Notes: generated from the sequence alone by a model not told the origin. Shown: positions 45,180 through 57,085, counted from the first letter of the stretch. The stretch: 64,000 nt of DNA from Prostheceraeus crozeri (GCA_907163375.1 CAJQUW010003414.1:144119-208118); one strand, 5' to 3'. Numbers and translations are program-made.

Positions 45180-45899
45180 TGGTCATTTCATGAATAATCA
45201 ATAAGTAAGTATTAACCATCAACACTTATGCATTATGTACTTTTCAAAATAAGCATATTATCAATCCGAAATAAAAACCCATTATAATTCATGAACGCAA
45301 AAATAGTTATGTTTGAGATATATAAGTCAACATGATCTCATGAAAGATATCGTTAATATGAATTGATGTTTATCAGCTTGGTTCATAAAATTGAACTAAC
45401 TAAACTTCCTCTTACAGTTGCTAGACAAGTAGCAACGACGACAACCTCGTAGAGCATAAAATTCACAATAAATCTAATTTAATTAAATATCACTCTATCA
45501 AACAAAAATTATTCACGACTGGTATTACTGAAAAGAGTTATTTGACAGTAGTATATAATACATATAATTTTTTTGCTATATGACTTAAAGCTGCTTATAC
45601 TAAACAGATACGAATGAAGACCAATTTGCATCGGGTCTCGTATATAAAACATACCAACAACTCGTATTTCAATGTAAAACAGCCAATCACAGATAGAATA
45701 GTTCGTATCTCAACATACCAATCACATACGAAAGTAAGTGAGATGTGGTATGAAAAACATACCAGGTCGCTGTAAACATGCGAGAATCTCGTATCAGATA
45801 TTAGTTTCAAACTGTATTTGATTTTGGTATATGTTTGTATGAAATTTTCGCATCCAGCGATTTACAGTGTACACGGGATAGAGGATATACTCGTACAGT

Positions 45900-46735
45900 T
45901 TGCAAACACACGATAAAAAATATCAACTTTGGTATCATTGGTAACAAGATTCTGTTCAAATTATATCTCACGAAAGGCACCATTGCTGAGAGATTGATAG
46001 AAAACGGCTAATGATGATGGGATTAAGTCGTAAACTGGAAGTGTACGCAAATTATCAGAGCAATTTTTGGAACAACTCGGACGGAGAAAAACTTGCCCAT
46101 GTGAGCCACGACGCCTGCTAGTCATAGCAGGACCAACAATTGCATCATTATATGATAAGCTAAGTGAATTGCTCATAAGAATTCTGTCCAAGAAGGAATC
46201 ACCTCGGGTAGGAGCAAACACTTTGTCTGTGAGATCATGAGATCTCTCGAGAGAACCGGTTTCAAGATGGTTGAAATCACCACATACTAGGATTTCAATA
46301 TTCGGATAATAAGAAGTCCATTGATCAAGTTCGTCTATCAAAAAATCAGAAATATCATTTTGTAGATGGACGGGTAAATTAGGAGAAGAATAGACAGAAA
46401 CAAGGACAAATCGTTGGTTTCTAAATGTCAAATGTAGAATGATGGATTCGACGGTATCACAAATGCGAATAGACTTGGTATTCTTAACATTAAAAAGAGA
46501 ATCAGTCCATATTGCCACTCCACCCGCTATACCACCGGACCGATCGCAACGAAACATGTTGTAATCACGTATGCGGAAGAATGAGTCTTCATGCAAATCA
46601 TTTAATCACGTCTAAGTGACTATAATGCAGTTAGGTCGAAGGAGGCACAAGATAAGCGTAAATCATCCATTTTACCAATTGAGGCTATAGAGCGAGCATT
46701 AGTCAAAAGAAAACTTGGAAGAACCTTGTCATTTT
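45900..46735 (-). pseudogene. LINE apurinic-like endonuclease domain
   Basis: The minus strand opens SFLLTNARSIASIGKMDDLR near 46710, then after a frameshift ORF 46596-45961 gives HEDSFFRIRDYNMFRCDRSG, GGIAGGVAIWTD, VLVSVYSSPNLPV, ILVCGDFNHLETG, SFLDRILMS and RRGSHGQVFL. These correspond to endonuclease motifs for phosphate/metal binding, with GDFN and S-D/S-H-like positions eroded (SHGQV for the usual SDH). The domain nicks target DNA in active LINEs. It is inactive here. Confidence 0.75.
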
Positions 46736-46737
46736 GT

Positions 46738-47513
46738 CATTGAGAGCTTCTCGTCTGAATAATTCTACCGCGGCGTAACATTATATTTTCCTACTAAGCA
46801 TCTCTACGAGCCTTGAATTCATATCTCAATGCTTTCTCCTGCTCCAGTTGTTCATTGGTAAGATCATGTTTTATGAAAACTCGCTGGTAATCATCATTGC
46901 TCAAATTCCCTAAATTACGAGCATTTTTCAATATTCGTAATTTATCACCAAACGAACTCATTACAACTTTAATTGGTCCGTCCCTGACACCTTTCCTACC
47001 AATCCTGAAACATCGGTTAAACTTCAAATCAGCATTACCAATTGAGGAAAAAATTGAATTAACCGACAGTTTGTCATCATCACGATTGTTGGTAGTGGAT
47101 TCTGGAATACCAAAAATTATCAAATTATTTTTTCGATATTCTCTGTCTTCCATCTCTTTCATAAATTCGCTCCTGATTTCATGTTTTATATCATGGAATT
47201 TTGTCGAAATATCTTCAAACTTCTTTTGAAAAGAAGACACTGTTTCCTCGAATTTTTTGTTGAAGGAAGACACAATTTCCATGATTATGCTTCTACTTTC
47301 TTTCAGCAGCTCACTTTTCATTTCAGAAACCGCATTGCAAACAAATGATTTCATCACATTCTCATCAAAAGCTTTTGAATTAGTCTCTCCTTCATTCACA
47401 ACAGCAACTGCGTCTTTCAACGCACTCAGCAATTGTTGTTTGGACAGCTTATTAACTTGAGATGTAGACATTCTACGGACATGAGAGAAAGAAAAGGAAT
47501 CAGAATCTGCCAT
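46738..47513 (-). pseudogene. LINE ORF1 (L1 ORF1p-like) with two tandem stops
   Basis: From MADSDSFSFSHVRRM (47513) the frame runs through a coiled-coil (MKSELLKESRSIIMEI… KKFEDISTKFHDIKHEIRSE), an RRM-like core (NNLIIFGIPES… FNRCFRIGRKG… IKVVMSSFGDKLRIL) and the C-terminal region (VFIKHDLTNEQLEQEKALR). Two consecutive TAG codons follow RRDA at about 46793. The same frame then continues MLRRGRIIQTRSSQ to a natural-looking end at 46738. This trimeric RNA chaperone packages LINE RNA. The stops indicate decay, but the rest is well kept. Confidence 0.75.
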
Positions 47514-47540
47514 CGAAAAAATTAGGCGAAATATCCCCAA

Positions 47541-48000
47541 AACGTATTGCTTGAAAGGGGTTTGAACTCTGTACCTTCCACAAGCACAAACAGCTTGTTA
47601 ACCGATATACCATGCAAACAACGATGCTGTTTGGGAATGTAACAGTTAGATAAATGCAAGCCAACACAATAGCGCGATATTATGACGTAATCTTCCAGCT
47701 GATACAGTCGCAGTACAGAAAACAGTTCCAGAAGAAAGGATAAAATCACTTATAATTTGATCCACAGGAATTTGCATAAATAACGATGGCAGAAAATGAC
47801 TATCGATGAGATGAGGATCACGATGATATGAAATTCCACAAATAATGATCGCAAAATCACAATGAACGATGGAAAACGAAGATGGACGACGGGAGACAAA
47901 TTCAGACACAACCGCACACGATCACGATCATGAAGTTTGAGGGTTTCTATGGGGCCAAACGCTCCAATTATTTCTATGCGTTCCGTTTATGATGTACATG
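47541..48000. other. LINE 5' region, no other gene
   Basis: The sequence between LINE ORF1 and the pogo-like element has no assignable ORF. It probably includes the LINE 5' UTR on the minus strand. Confidence 0.4.
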
Positions 48001-48493
48001 TAGGGTAAACTCGGCTAATTTGGACATGCACTGCTACTCGTCTAATTTGAACACCACACCAGTCTAATTTGGATACCTACTCGGCTAAAGTGGACACCAT
48101 ATATTAGCATCTATTTAATACATGGAATGCTCCTCGGCTAATGTGGACAGTAAAATTACAAACTTACTTTCATTTACTTAAGAATGATTTACCTACTAAT
48201 GAATATTACGACTAGAATATTTCGGGAAATAGGTTCTGCAGTTTGATGATTTTTTACATAACGCTCATCAGAAAATAATTTTAGAGGTAAAAACTAGAAT
48301 CATATATTGTGTAGATTAGGGACCTGAAACTTAACTATAAATGCGTTACACTTAATGTAGCCGTACGCAGATTATATAGTAGGCATATGCCTGCACGCAA
48401 TAACACTCCTGAACAAGAAGAGTACATGGAGATGCTTCACTTCCCACATTTTGCAGAGCGCATGTATAAACAGACAAAGACACAATGTTTTCA

Positions 48494-48937
48494 TCACTTT
48501 CGGGAGAAGTCGATTCCTCTGGCTGGGGCCAAGAAGTTCTTTGGAAATATGTGAAAACTATCTTTTGATGATGTGTCAAATGATAGCGGAAATAATCCAG
48601 TCTTCCAGAAGTTTGATACAGTATTTCCTTTTTTACACGCAGTTTTGCAGGCTCCCGAGAACAACTGACAGTAAGAAGTCTTCTTCGAAATTACTATACC
48701 GGGGTTTTCATCAATAAATGCTCGGCATCTTTCTCGCCATGATCGCTTCATAGGGCCGAAAACACTAACATCAAGTGGTTGAAGACAGTTACGGGTGTGT
48801 GATGGCAAACTAATCAACTCGACATTGTTTTTTGAGGCTTCCTGAAAGAGTTCCCTTTTCTGTCTACTCAAGATGAACTCACACAAACGTTCTTCTTCTG
48901 CTTTTGTCAACGTAGTTAGTTGGTCACTCGTAGACAT
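48494..48937 (-). pseudogene. Internally deleted pogo/Tigger-like transposase ORF
   Basis: An unbroken 147-codon ORF starts MSTSDQLTTLTKAEEERLCE FILSRQKRELF, the CENP-B/pogo helix-turn-helix start. It passes at once into ASKNNVELISLPSHTRNCLQ PLDVSVFGPMKRSW…, which in intact proteins lies some hundreds of residues later, in the DDE domain. It then runs to GLFPLSFDTSS… and the end. The first two catalytic acids are therefore missing by an in-frame internal deletion. Such shortened proteins can keep DNA binding and act as repressors. I have no evidence that this one is expressed. Confidence 0.75.
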
Positions 48938-49246
48938 GGTGCTGAAATCGCCTTTCAGCCAAATTCGACGGAACGTATCCTCGGAATTTAATGTCTTTTC
49001 GCGATAGCACCTAAACGAATTTTGTTCAGTCCTGCAAGGAATAAATGGGCGCTCGGGTTCTGTAGCGCATTGTGTATAGGCCTACATGTAGACCCGTGGG
49101 TACTTACGCGTTCATGTAGACCTATATAAGCCCCATCAGTGGTTATTCTTGAGACATTGGAATTGAAGCCCGTTAGTGGAACGGTCGTCATCGATGCACA
49201 AACGCTATTGAATTTTGGGAAATTTATTTAGGCTTACATGTAGGCC

Positions 49247-49523
49247 TACATTGTAAACTCTAGGGCACGATATTTCGCTTGAATTAGGCACGAAATTTAG
49301 GCATCAATTCTAACCAACACAAGGCACGAGTAGGTACGAAGTTCATAGTGCCGAGTTCGTGCCCATTGATTTTTCCTTCGATTTCATTGGATAAACAATA
49401 TTTGGTTTGGTGCCTATTAGTACCTTGTGTCGCCTCGAGGCACTAGTAAGGCACTAACTAGGTGGTAACTGGCACGAAATTTCGGCTTCGTGCCTAAATT
49501 AGTGCCCTACAATTTACACTGTA
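49247..49523. mobile_element. MITE with TIR TACANTGTAAA
   Basis: The ends TACATTGTAAACTCTAGGGCAC and GTGCCCTACAATTTACACTGTA are inverted repeats. Interior short repeats of GGCACGAAATTT and its inverse give an overall palindromic, non-coding 277-bp element. The terminal bases resemble the TIR of elements A, B and C (TACACTGTAAA), so these may share a transposase. Confidence 0.7.
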
Positions 49524-50299
49524 TTCCTAAAATTGTCAAAGTTGTCCACCTTTTATTTATCATTTATATTGTACTGAACATTTCACGTAAAATTCCAGAT
49601 TAACACAAAAATTTAAGCTCAGTTCAAATTGCATGTAAGCATACGACTATGCCTACTAACCTCGAAAAGGTGGATAGCCCATTATTTTAAGCAATCATTT
49701 TAAAGTACCGTACACAAGTCCCATCGAAAACTTCGCAATAATTTTTTCTAAACATATCTTAGCGTATTTTCATGCAGACATGGGCCTATAAACCTTAAAG
49801 CAACACTTACCAATAGCATCTTCTTTTCTCAAACATTTGGAAGCTTCGAATTCCCTATCCGCATCTCTGTCACGGTCCATTGCAGATAATAGCGATCGCG
49901 TTTGAGTCTATAGACATAATGGGTGTATCCATCTAGGCTATATCTGAGATAATACAATCAAGTTATCAGTCTTTGGCCTACCATAATGAGTTCTATATCT
50001 ACGCTCGTATATGTACATTTACAAGCGGAGGTGGTTCACTCTTGTGAATCATGCTATGCCTAGTGGATATAAATCGCTGCCTTGATATGTAGGCCATGCC
50101 TATGTCTTTCAATTTTGTAAGCGAACAAACTAACAAGCCACGAGATACCCATAAATTGTACAGCAACATTGACTGTGCACTAACCTTACGTAAATATTAA
50201 AGTACAATGCAGCCACTTTTCATCATGCCGTACTTATGATAATAAATTATAGACAGCTGCACGTACCTATAGCAATCTAAAAACGTCTTCATTCGCTTC

Positions 50300-53200
50300 C
50301 TTAGCGTCTGCCGGGACGGTCGTGTCTCGTGCGTGGCGTTCATCGGCGGCAAAGGCGAACCCTTTAGTCTCAGTTCTTCCGGCTGTCAGTGTGCTATCGA
50401 CATACCAAACTCAACCCTTCCAGTTATTGGTGCTGAGTGTATTATTCACCTTCGCATACTGTTTGTCCGTGATTCGGGATTTTTCAACGTTTTTGTGGAT
50501 TAACTCCGATTCTTGCCGAAATCTCGATTGTGCTTCATCACATTTGCGCTTTTGCAGTATAAATCAGCATGATTCATCCCCTTGTCAGTTGTCAGTCCTC
50601 TAGCCAAATACCAAACTTTTCCCTATCATCGCAGCACCTGTGCTACTCTCGCGAAGACCTGCTAAAACTGCATTCTCCCAATTTCTCCTTACCAAGGCGT
50701 ATTAGACGCAAGCTGTGGTTCCTGAAGATCCGACGACTCCCACCGCTGACTTCTGATGACGTCACAACTCAAGAAGGGGAAGACTCGCCACATGGCGATC
50801 AACAGAATGGGGCCTCTCCGCGCACTCAATCTTCGTATTCACCGGTCCTTGGACGACCTATCCCAGTCATCATTTCTCACCGCCGATCTGCAATCTCTTC
50901 CTTCGCTTCCCACCAACCACGTTATCGTACATTACGCGATGTGCCTATTACCAACTTCAAAAAATCCTCTTTTTCACGTCGACCACCCAATGTATTAATA
51001 ACTAATATTCGATCTATTGTCAACAAAGTCGATAAAATATCTATCAAACTTTCCAAATTTATGCCAGATATCGCTGTCTTATGTGAATCTTGGCTCGATG
51101 GCTCGATTCCTGACATTGCAGTTGCTTGCAGAGATTATCGTATTATCCGAAAAGACCGCAATCGACCTGGAGGTGGTATACTGTGTTATGTGCGAGACTT
51201 TCTCAATTCGACAGTTCTGTCCTCTTTCGATGTATCTTCACTGGGATCTTGCAATTCAGAGATTCTTCCATTTGTGCTGCCTAATTTGCTTTTCATAGCG
51301 ATTTATCATCCATTTTGGAATAACCCGTCTGAGCACGAAACTGCCATATCTTGCATCGCTGACATTATAATTGACTTCACTTTTTCATTAAATTCTTGAC
51401 TCCTCTGACGTAAGAATCGTGATCGCTGGGGATATTAATGATCTGCGTCACTATACTGATGAAATCAGTCAAGTCACTGGCACCAAGGCCCTTGTGGATT
51501 TCAAAACAAGAGGCGATAACACCTTTGACCAAATTTTAAAAATATTGCGAGTGAGAACCCTCCTCAATGTTATGGTCCAATGGGCAATTCAGATCATGTG
51601 GTTGTTGTTTGGTCCAATTCCCAATTGAAACCGGTTATCTCAAAGAAGAGTATTCGAAAAGTGACAAATTACAATAAGACTTTCTTCTGTGAACAAATTC
51701 AAAAGTATGATTGGTTGAGTCTGGTTCGGTCAGAATCGGATATTAACTCGGCGATGACTCTTTTCCAGAGCTGTATGCACGCGTTATTTGATTGGTGCTT
51801 CCCCAAACGAATTATTCGCATAAGATCAACGGATCCTCCTTGGATGCGAGGCTCATTGAAACTTCTGATCAACAACCGAGACAGAGCACACAAAGAAGGG
51901 AAAATGCAGAAATATGCAAGACTTAAGGGCGAAGTAAACAAACATTGCGCTTTCTTAAAGCAGAACTACATTCAATCAACTATTTCAGCTGGTAATTCCA
52001 AAGAAATCTGGAATGCTATTAAGTACGTCGCAAGATGCGGAGTCACTAAGAGTACTGTACTGATATTCCATTCTCTGCTCATGAATTCGCTGACTATTTC
52101 TCTTCCTGTTATGGTCAATTGCATGTGCCTCAGCCTTCGTCTGAAGTCTTTTACGAATCATGGGAATCAAGCACAAGCGAACGTCATTCTGTCACGACTT
52201 TTTCTGTCGATGAGGCACCATCTGTTCTCAGCAAAGTCAAAAAGAAGAGCCCCGGAATAGATGGCTTACCTCACTGGATATTCCGAGATTTTTCAGACCT
52301 GTTATCTCCAGACATAACCGAATTATTCAATCGGAGTCTAAGTTTGAAAACAGTTCCCGATTGCTTCAAATGTGCTATTATCACACCTGTCCCAAAATGC
52401 TCATCTCCAACGGCAGTAAACCAGTATCGACCAATATCTTTACTTCCGATTTTGGCAAAATGTTTGGAGAAGTTGGTCTCAGATAAATTGATTCTTCCTC
52501 GTATTCGTGAAAACATCTCTTCGCGTCAATTCGCGTATTTGCCCAGCAAAGGGACAGCCGTAGCAATGACGCTCTTATATCAAAGTGTGTTAAAATTCCT
52601 TGATGATGGTTCAGGTATCGTCCGTCTATTGACGATTGACTTTGCTAAGGCGTTCGATTTGCTTTCCCATGAACTAATCTTAGCGTCATGTGTCAAGTTT
52701 TGGACTTACCGAATCTGTAACCCAGTGGATCAAAAGTTTTCTTTCTAATCGCAGTCAGTGTGTCCGTGTTTCATCTTCTTCTTCTCATTTGTATTCTGTC
52801 CCAATGGGAGTTCCACAAGGAAGTTTTTTAGGACCGCTATTATTCTGTATGTCTGTTGATAACTTCGAAACCTTGTATCCTAACACGTCGGTAGTAATGT
52901 ACGCAGATGACTTGACATTGTTGCACTTTATTCGATCCCCAGAAGAAGACATTTTACAGGAGGAATTCAATCATATTCAGTCGTGGTCATCATCTATTGG
53001 ACTCAGAATAAATTTTTCTAAGTATAAAGTGATGAACATCATTACTCGCAAAAACGTAAGTGTTCTCCCAATTGAGCTGACAGATGGAGCTATTATTCAA
53101 ACCGTATCGCACCTGAAACTTTTTGGGAGTTCATACATCTGACGATATGAAATGGAACAAGCATGTTAACACCATTGTTGCCTATACCTCAAAGAGGTTG

Positions 53201-53722
53201 TTCATTATTTGGAATTTGAAGAAGTCAGGTTGTGATGATTTTACTTTAAGGAGAGCGTATTTTGCATTTGTCCGGTCCATTATTTTATATTGCTGCCCAG
53301 TGTTTGTTAACGCACTGGAATACCTGCATCGGAAGATGTCTGGTGTTGAGAAGAGAGTATCTAAAATCATTGGCAAGGATATTTCCACGGCATTATTTGA
53401 TGTCGTTGACAAAATTTGTCTGTCCCTATTTCGTAAAGATGTTGATGATTCTTGTTACGCGCTCAGAGGATTTTTTCTTCCACGGGGTAGGTGCCTACGA
53501 AAGACATGCCCACTGCGCCCACCGAAGGCAAAGACTGTCCGTTTAGCCAACTCATTTATACGCTTCGCTAGATAAATTTTTGTGTGTATCTTTGACTTCT
53601 TGTGGTTCGTCTACATGTGGCGTAATTTAAAACTTGTATAAATTTCAATTGTGTCAATACTGTACGTCTACAGAATCATTGTTGTTGGACAAATAAAGGC
53701 TACTATTATTATTATTATTATT
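50300..53722 (+). mobile_element. LINE-2 of the window, near full length, (ATT)n tail
   Basis: A plus-strand LINE with endonuclease and RT ends in AATAAAGG and (ATT)n at 53692-53722. The GC-richer leader from about 50300 probably marks the 5' end. It lies inside the pogo-like element. It differs in sequence from the minus-strand LINE at 35-47 kb. Confidence 0.75.
50569..53575 (+). pseudogene. LINE endonuclease-RT polyprotein, frameshifted
   Basis: Pieces in order: 50569-51399 with VLITNIRSIVNKVDKI, IAVLCESWLD and RPGGGILCYVRDF (endonuclease); 51419-51628 with IAGDINDL and NTFDQIL; 51580-52260 with NSDHVVVVW, DPPWMRGSLKLLINNRD and KEIWNAIKYVAR (linker). Then 52119-52748 has KKKSPGIDGLPHWIFRD, AVNQYRPISLLPILAKCLEK and LLTIDFAKAFD. 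Next, 52690-53142 has VPMGVPQGSFLGPLLF and VVMYADDLTLLHF (catalytic YADD). Last, 53123-53575 carries the RT C-terminus. The type is CR1/jockey-like. Four or five frameshifts, but no large deletion, suggest fairly recent death. Confidence 0.85.
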
Positions 53723-53990
53723 AACGGCTCTCAAATAGAGAGTCTTCTTTACTGATATAGGCCTAGGACCACAATAATATAACCTTATGTTAATCAATAG
53801 GCCTTTATATCATTCGTGTTGGCCAGAGTTATAGTACAGATCAACTTTATACGATTTTAATTACTTACAGGCTGTAACATACTAATAATTGCAGCCAGTG
53901 TCCAAATTATCCCAAAAAGTGTCCAAATTACCCTGGTGTGGAGTCCAAATTACCCTAAACATGGTGTCCAAGTTTTCAGCTCCCTTTATT

Positions 53991-54490
53991 TAATGCTATC
54001 TGGACACAGATTCTCATTTGAATGATATTTACGATATTTACGAATATAGTCCATAAATGGAATGTAAGAAATTACTAGTGATATCAAAGATGCGGAAAGT
54101 CGACGGTATTTAGCGACGATATAAAAGATGCGAGGAAGCAGAAAAATCAGGCCAGTTTCTCACCAGTAGCAAGTCACTAAAATGCTGATGAGGCTGATAT
54201 TTAACCTTTCAAAATTATTCAAAATCAATGTAGGCCTACAAGACCCTAGATTATTTATGCCTTGGGCCTATGGGCAAATCGTGTGCGCGGAATGGCATTT
54301 TCACGTATAGACTAAACATACAAAGCGTGTCACTGTGATGAGAAGGTAGAAATAGTGTTTTTAAGGGAATCTTTGTACGAAAGCGTTTCACTGATAGGAA
54401 TAGAGAACAAATCTAAGCCTGATTATTAATTATCCGAAAAATTCATTTGATAAGTACACGGTGCGGCTGGCCAAATTTGTCATAACGATA
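53991..54490. other. Stretch without recognisable gene
   Basis: No ORF or repeat of note was seen. Confidence 0.5.
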
Positions 54491-54640
54491 ATTATTTGAT
54501 TGTAGTTGGAAAGAGCCAATATAGAATGATGGTTAATATAATATATAACTATATCATATATAAGTTATATAATATATAATATAATATACTAAATACAACC
54601 ATCATTCTGTATTGGCTCTTTCCAACTACAATCAAATAAT
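54491..54640. mobile_element. 150-bp hairpin MITE
   Basis: The arms 54491-54534 and 54597-54640 are inverted repeats of 44 bp with one or two differences (ATTATTTGATTGTAGTTGGA… and its inverse). The loop is almost pure TA dinucleotide. Transcription or replication would extrude a long hairpin. It is non-coding. Confidence 0.85.
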
Positions 54641-54815
54641 GAAAAATAGCCAAGACAATATATTCAAAAATAACGATAATTGCAAAGCAATCTCAAACAT
54701 TCAATTATTGAAATTTTACTGAAACGTTTTTACTAATCTTAGATAGGGATTATCTATGATTCAGTTGGCAGCCATTGAGTATTAACACTCTATGTAAAAA
54801 TTGTTTAAATTACAG

Positions 54816-55400
54816 TTAAAGAAATGAAATAGTATTGCTGCACGAAGGCAACTGACCTGCAAGTTCACTTGAAGTCCTATGACTGAAAATCAAGCCAGAA
54901 TCTATTAAATGTTGCGGCCAAAATGACCTGGATAGTGCTGGGAACCGGAAGTGTGCAGTCGGACGAAAAGACGAAGCAAAGTTCGAGACATTCTCTATGC
55001 GAGTGTTAGTCGTACAGTGATGTGGCTTACCTCGTTGAATCTGGCTGAGACAGTTAGAGCATACCTTCATTGATTTGGGAATTTCGGCGTTCACAACTTT
55101 TGATGGACGACCACCACGTTGATTGATTTTCTACTTAGGTAAAATAGTTTGCCGAGCAATTTTGCAAACGTTGCATTGACAGGTAGAGTTGGAACGCGTG
55201 ATTGGAACACGAGGTCCGAGTGAAGAATAATCAAATGTATCAATTGAAGTTGAGGAATCGACTTTCGAATATTGGGTAATAACAGAACGGCAGGTACCAC
55301 AATGAAGTCGGAGGTCTTGAGTCGTTAAAATCCCATCCATTTATAACATATTGCTCAATAGTATCTTGTTGTCCAGGAGTTATTTGTCCCATTTCTTTCA
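54816..55400 (-). pseudogene. Cys-rich zinc-module protein remnant
   Basis: Minus-strand pieces in order: TPGQQDTIEQYVINGWDFND (to about 55320), frameshift, RLHCGTCRSVITQYSKVD, GPRVPITRSNSTCQCNVCKI ARQ, a stop at about 55134, NQRGGRPSKVVNAEIPKSMK VCSNCLSQI and GKPHHCTTN. The C-x2-C, C-x-C-x2-C, C-x2-C and H-H-C groups suggest two or three zinc-binding knuckles. The order is one I associate with uncharacterised, often transposon-linked proteins of marine invertebrates. Stops and frameshift make it a pseudogene. Confidence 0.5.
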
Positions 55401-55955
55401 CATTCTTGAAGCATATTAAAAACACAACTAATAAAGACTCTTCATGAGTTCTTATGTCTTTTATGAAGCAAAGAAAGCGCCATTGAATTAGCACTGAATA
55501 TGAATAGTCACTAAAGATCACGAAAGTGAATGAAATACGAGAATCCGTAACAGAAAGATATTTGCATAGACCACGAACTGACGATTATTTGAATTCAATA
55601 TCAAAAATATCACAAATCAAATCATATCTACTTAATCAAGAATTCGAGGTTTGTATCATTAAATCGATTATACCATAGGTATCTATGCTCTAATCGATTC
55701 AATTCAAATGACAAACATCGTTTGAAGTTAAACAACTATCCCTGACTCGATTGCTTTGTTCATTTTTCGTACAGCAACTCTACATTGGCATCAGATGCAA
55801 AAATAGTGAATATTATATAGAGTCAGCCTATTGAAAAACTTGACATAATTGATATCTATGGATAGATATTCAAGATAGATATTTCGATATTCAAGCTAGT
55901 TTTGTGTAATTAAATCGCATAGATTTACGGCTCCTACAAACACACTTGCATAAAC
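55401..55955. other. Stretch without recognisable gene
   Basis: Apart from the short N-terminal continuation of the Cys-rich remnant, nothing is assignable. Confidence 0.4.
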
Positions 55956-56117
55956 ATGTGCCATGCATGTAGTAAGTATATGCACGAAAATGCCACAGAA
56001 ATTCACGAACTCATAGATTCTGAGACGAATCATATCAGACAGTGGTGCGATACTAATAAGCTTCTCTTAAACAGCAATAAATCTAGTGCGATGATCATCT
56101 CTAGACGTGATTGCATT
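55956..56117 (+). pseudogene. LINE RT fragment after the YADD block
   Basis: The frame reads ATEIHELIDSETNHIRQWCD TNKLLLNSNKSSAMIISRR, the region just after YADD in CR1-type RT ('…l..d…v..WcdxNkL.lN..Ks..M.is.r'). It is cut off where repeat C begins. Confidence 0.6.
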
Positions 56118-57085
56118 CTACCACAAACAAATATTTTTTGGTATATTTCTGTATTCTCTTGGTATATATTTGTATGCTTTTCGTATGTTATTTCAAATGT
56201 GGTATGCTTTACATACTAAAGCCATACTAGCACAATGTTAAAAGAAAGCAAAAATCATGTCCAAAGTATCTTGATTTCAGGCCTTTTGTCAATAAAGATC
56301 ACACTAATGTTACTACTGTTCTGCAGGCAGTGAGATAGTGACATTCAAGAGTCATTCTTTCAATACTGAATTCGATTTTAATACGTAAGTCTAAGGCATT
56401 TCATGAATAATCAATAAGATTTCAACCATCAACAATTATGCATTATGTAATTTTGAAATTTTAGCATATTGTCAATCCGAAATAAAAACCCATTATAATT
56501 CATGAACGCAAAAATAGTCATGTTTGAGATATATAAGTCAACATGATTTCACTAAAGATATCGTTTCAATGAAATGATGTGTATCAACTTGGGTCATAAA
56601 GTAGGGTTAAATAAACGTCCTGTTAATGTTGCCAGACAAGTAGCATCGACCGCATATTCGTGGAGCATAAAATTCACAATAAATCTAATGTACTCAAATA
56701 TCACTCTATCAAACAAAAAAATATTGCCACTTGTATTACCGAAAAAAGTTATTTGACAGTAGTATGTAATACATACAGTTTTTTGCTATGTGACTTAAAG
56801 CTGCACATACCAAATGGATACCAGAGGCATACGAATAAGGATGAATTTCCATCGGGTCTCGTATATAAAACATACCAACAATTCGTATTTCAGTGTAAAA
56901 CAGCCAATCACATATAGAATAGTTCGTATCGCTACATACTAATCACATACTAAATTAAGTGAGATGTGGTATGATAAACATACCAGATCTCTGTAGACAT
57001 ACCAGAATCTCGTATCAGATGTTAGTTTCAAATTGTATGTAATTTTGGTATATGTTTGTATGTAATTTTCGTATCCAGCGAGATA
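56118..57085. repeat. TIR-element family, copy C
   Basis: It matches copy B (41640-41918 and 45180-45869) and copy A end to end, apart from a missing left TIR. It is rich in TTGGTATATTT, TTTGTATGC and CATACCA words. It ends CGTATCCAGCGA, with the terminal TTTACAGTG lost. It gives the uninterrupted reference for the nested insertions in A and B. Confidence 0.75.

Larger units (their letters stand above)
41602..45869. mobile_element. TIR element, copy B, inserted in the LINE with TA duplication
   Basis: The ends are CACTGTAAATCGC and GCGATTTACAGTG, each abutting TA (41600-41601 and 45870-45871). The LINE reading frame continues across the two flanks with a single TA, so TA is the target duplication, as for Tc1/mariner-type elements. 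Its own 1-kb body matches copies A and C. It is interrupted from 41919 to 45179 by another transposon. Confidence 0.8.
35050..47650 (-). mobile_element. LINE-1 of the window: minus-strand LINE split by two insertion complexes
   Basis: Read on the minus strand, the order is ORF1 (47513-46738), endonuclease (46735-45900), linker (41600-41340) and RT (36610-35111). The pieces are separated by TIR element B (41602-45869) and by a Penelope/P complex (about 36640-41330). At the B junction the LINE frame continues across the two sides (…SSIPC / TLVTLSNSDKPWM…) once B and one TA are discounted. At the Penelope junction both flanks carry the same LINE region (VRHFDNSED versus SRHNCFNSED), as if about 40 bp had been duplicated. 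The family is CR1/jockey-like with an L1-type ORF1. It is dead by multiple frameshifts. Confidence 0.75.
48003..53990 (-). mobile_element. Pogo-like DNA transposon with repetitive TIRs, split by a LINE
   Basis: The left end (48003-48150) holds five copies of (C)TAATTTGGACA or variants. The right end (53890-53980) holds four inverted copies, TGTCCAAATTA. The repeat spacing also matches: AATTTGAACACCACACC on the left corresponds to AATTTGGACTCCACACC inverted on the right. A pogo-type protein lies at 48494-48937. A MITE (49247-49523) and a 3.4-kb LINE (50.3-53.7 kb) were inserted later. Confidence 0.65.
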
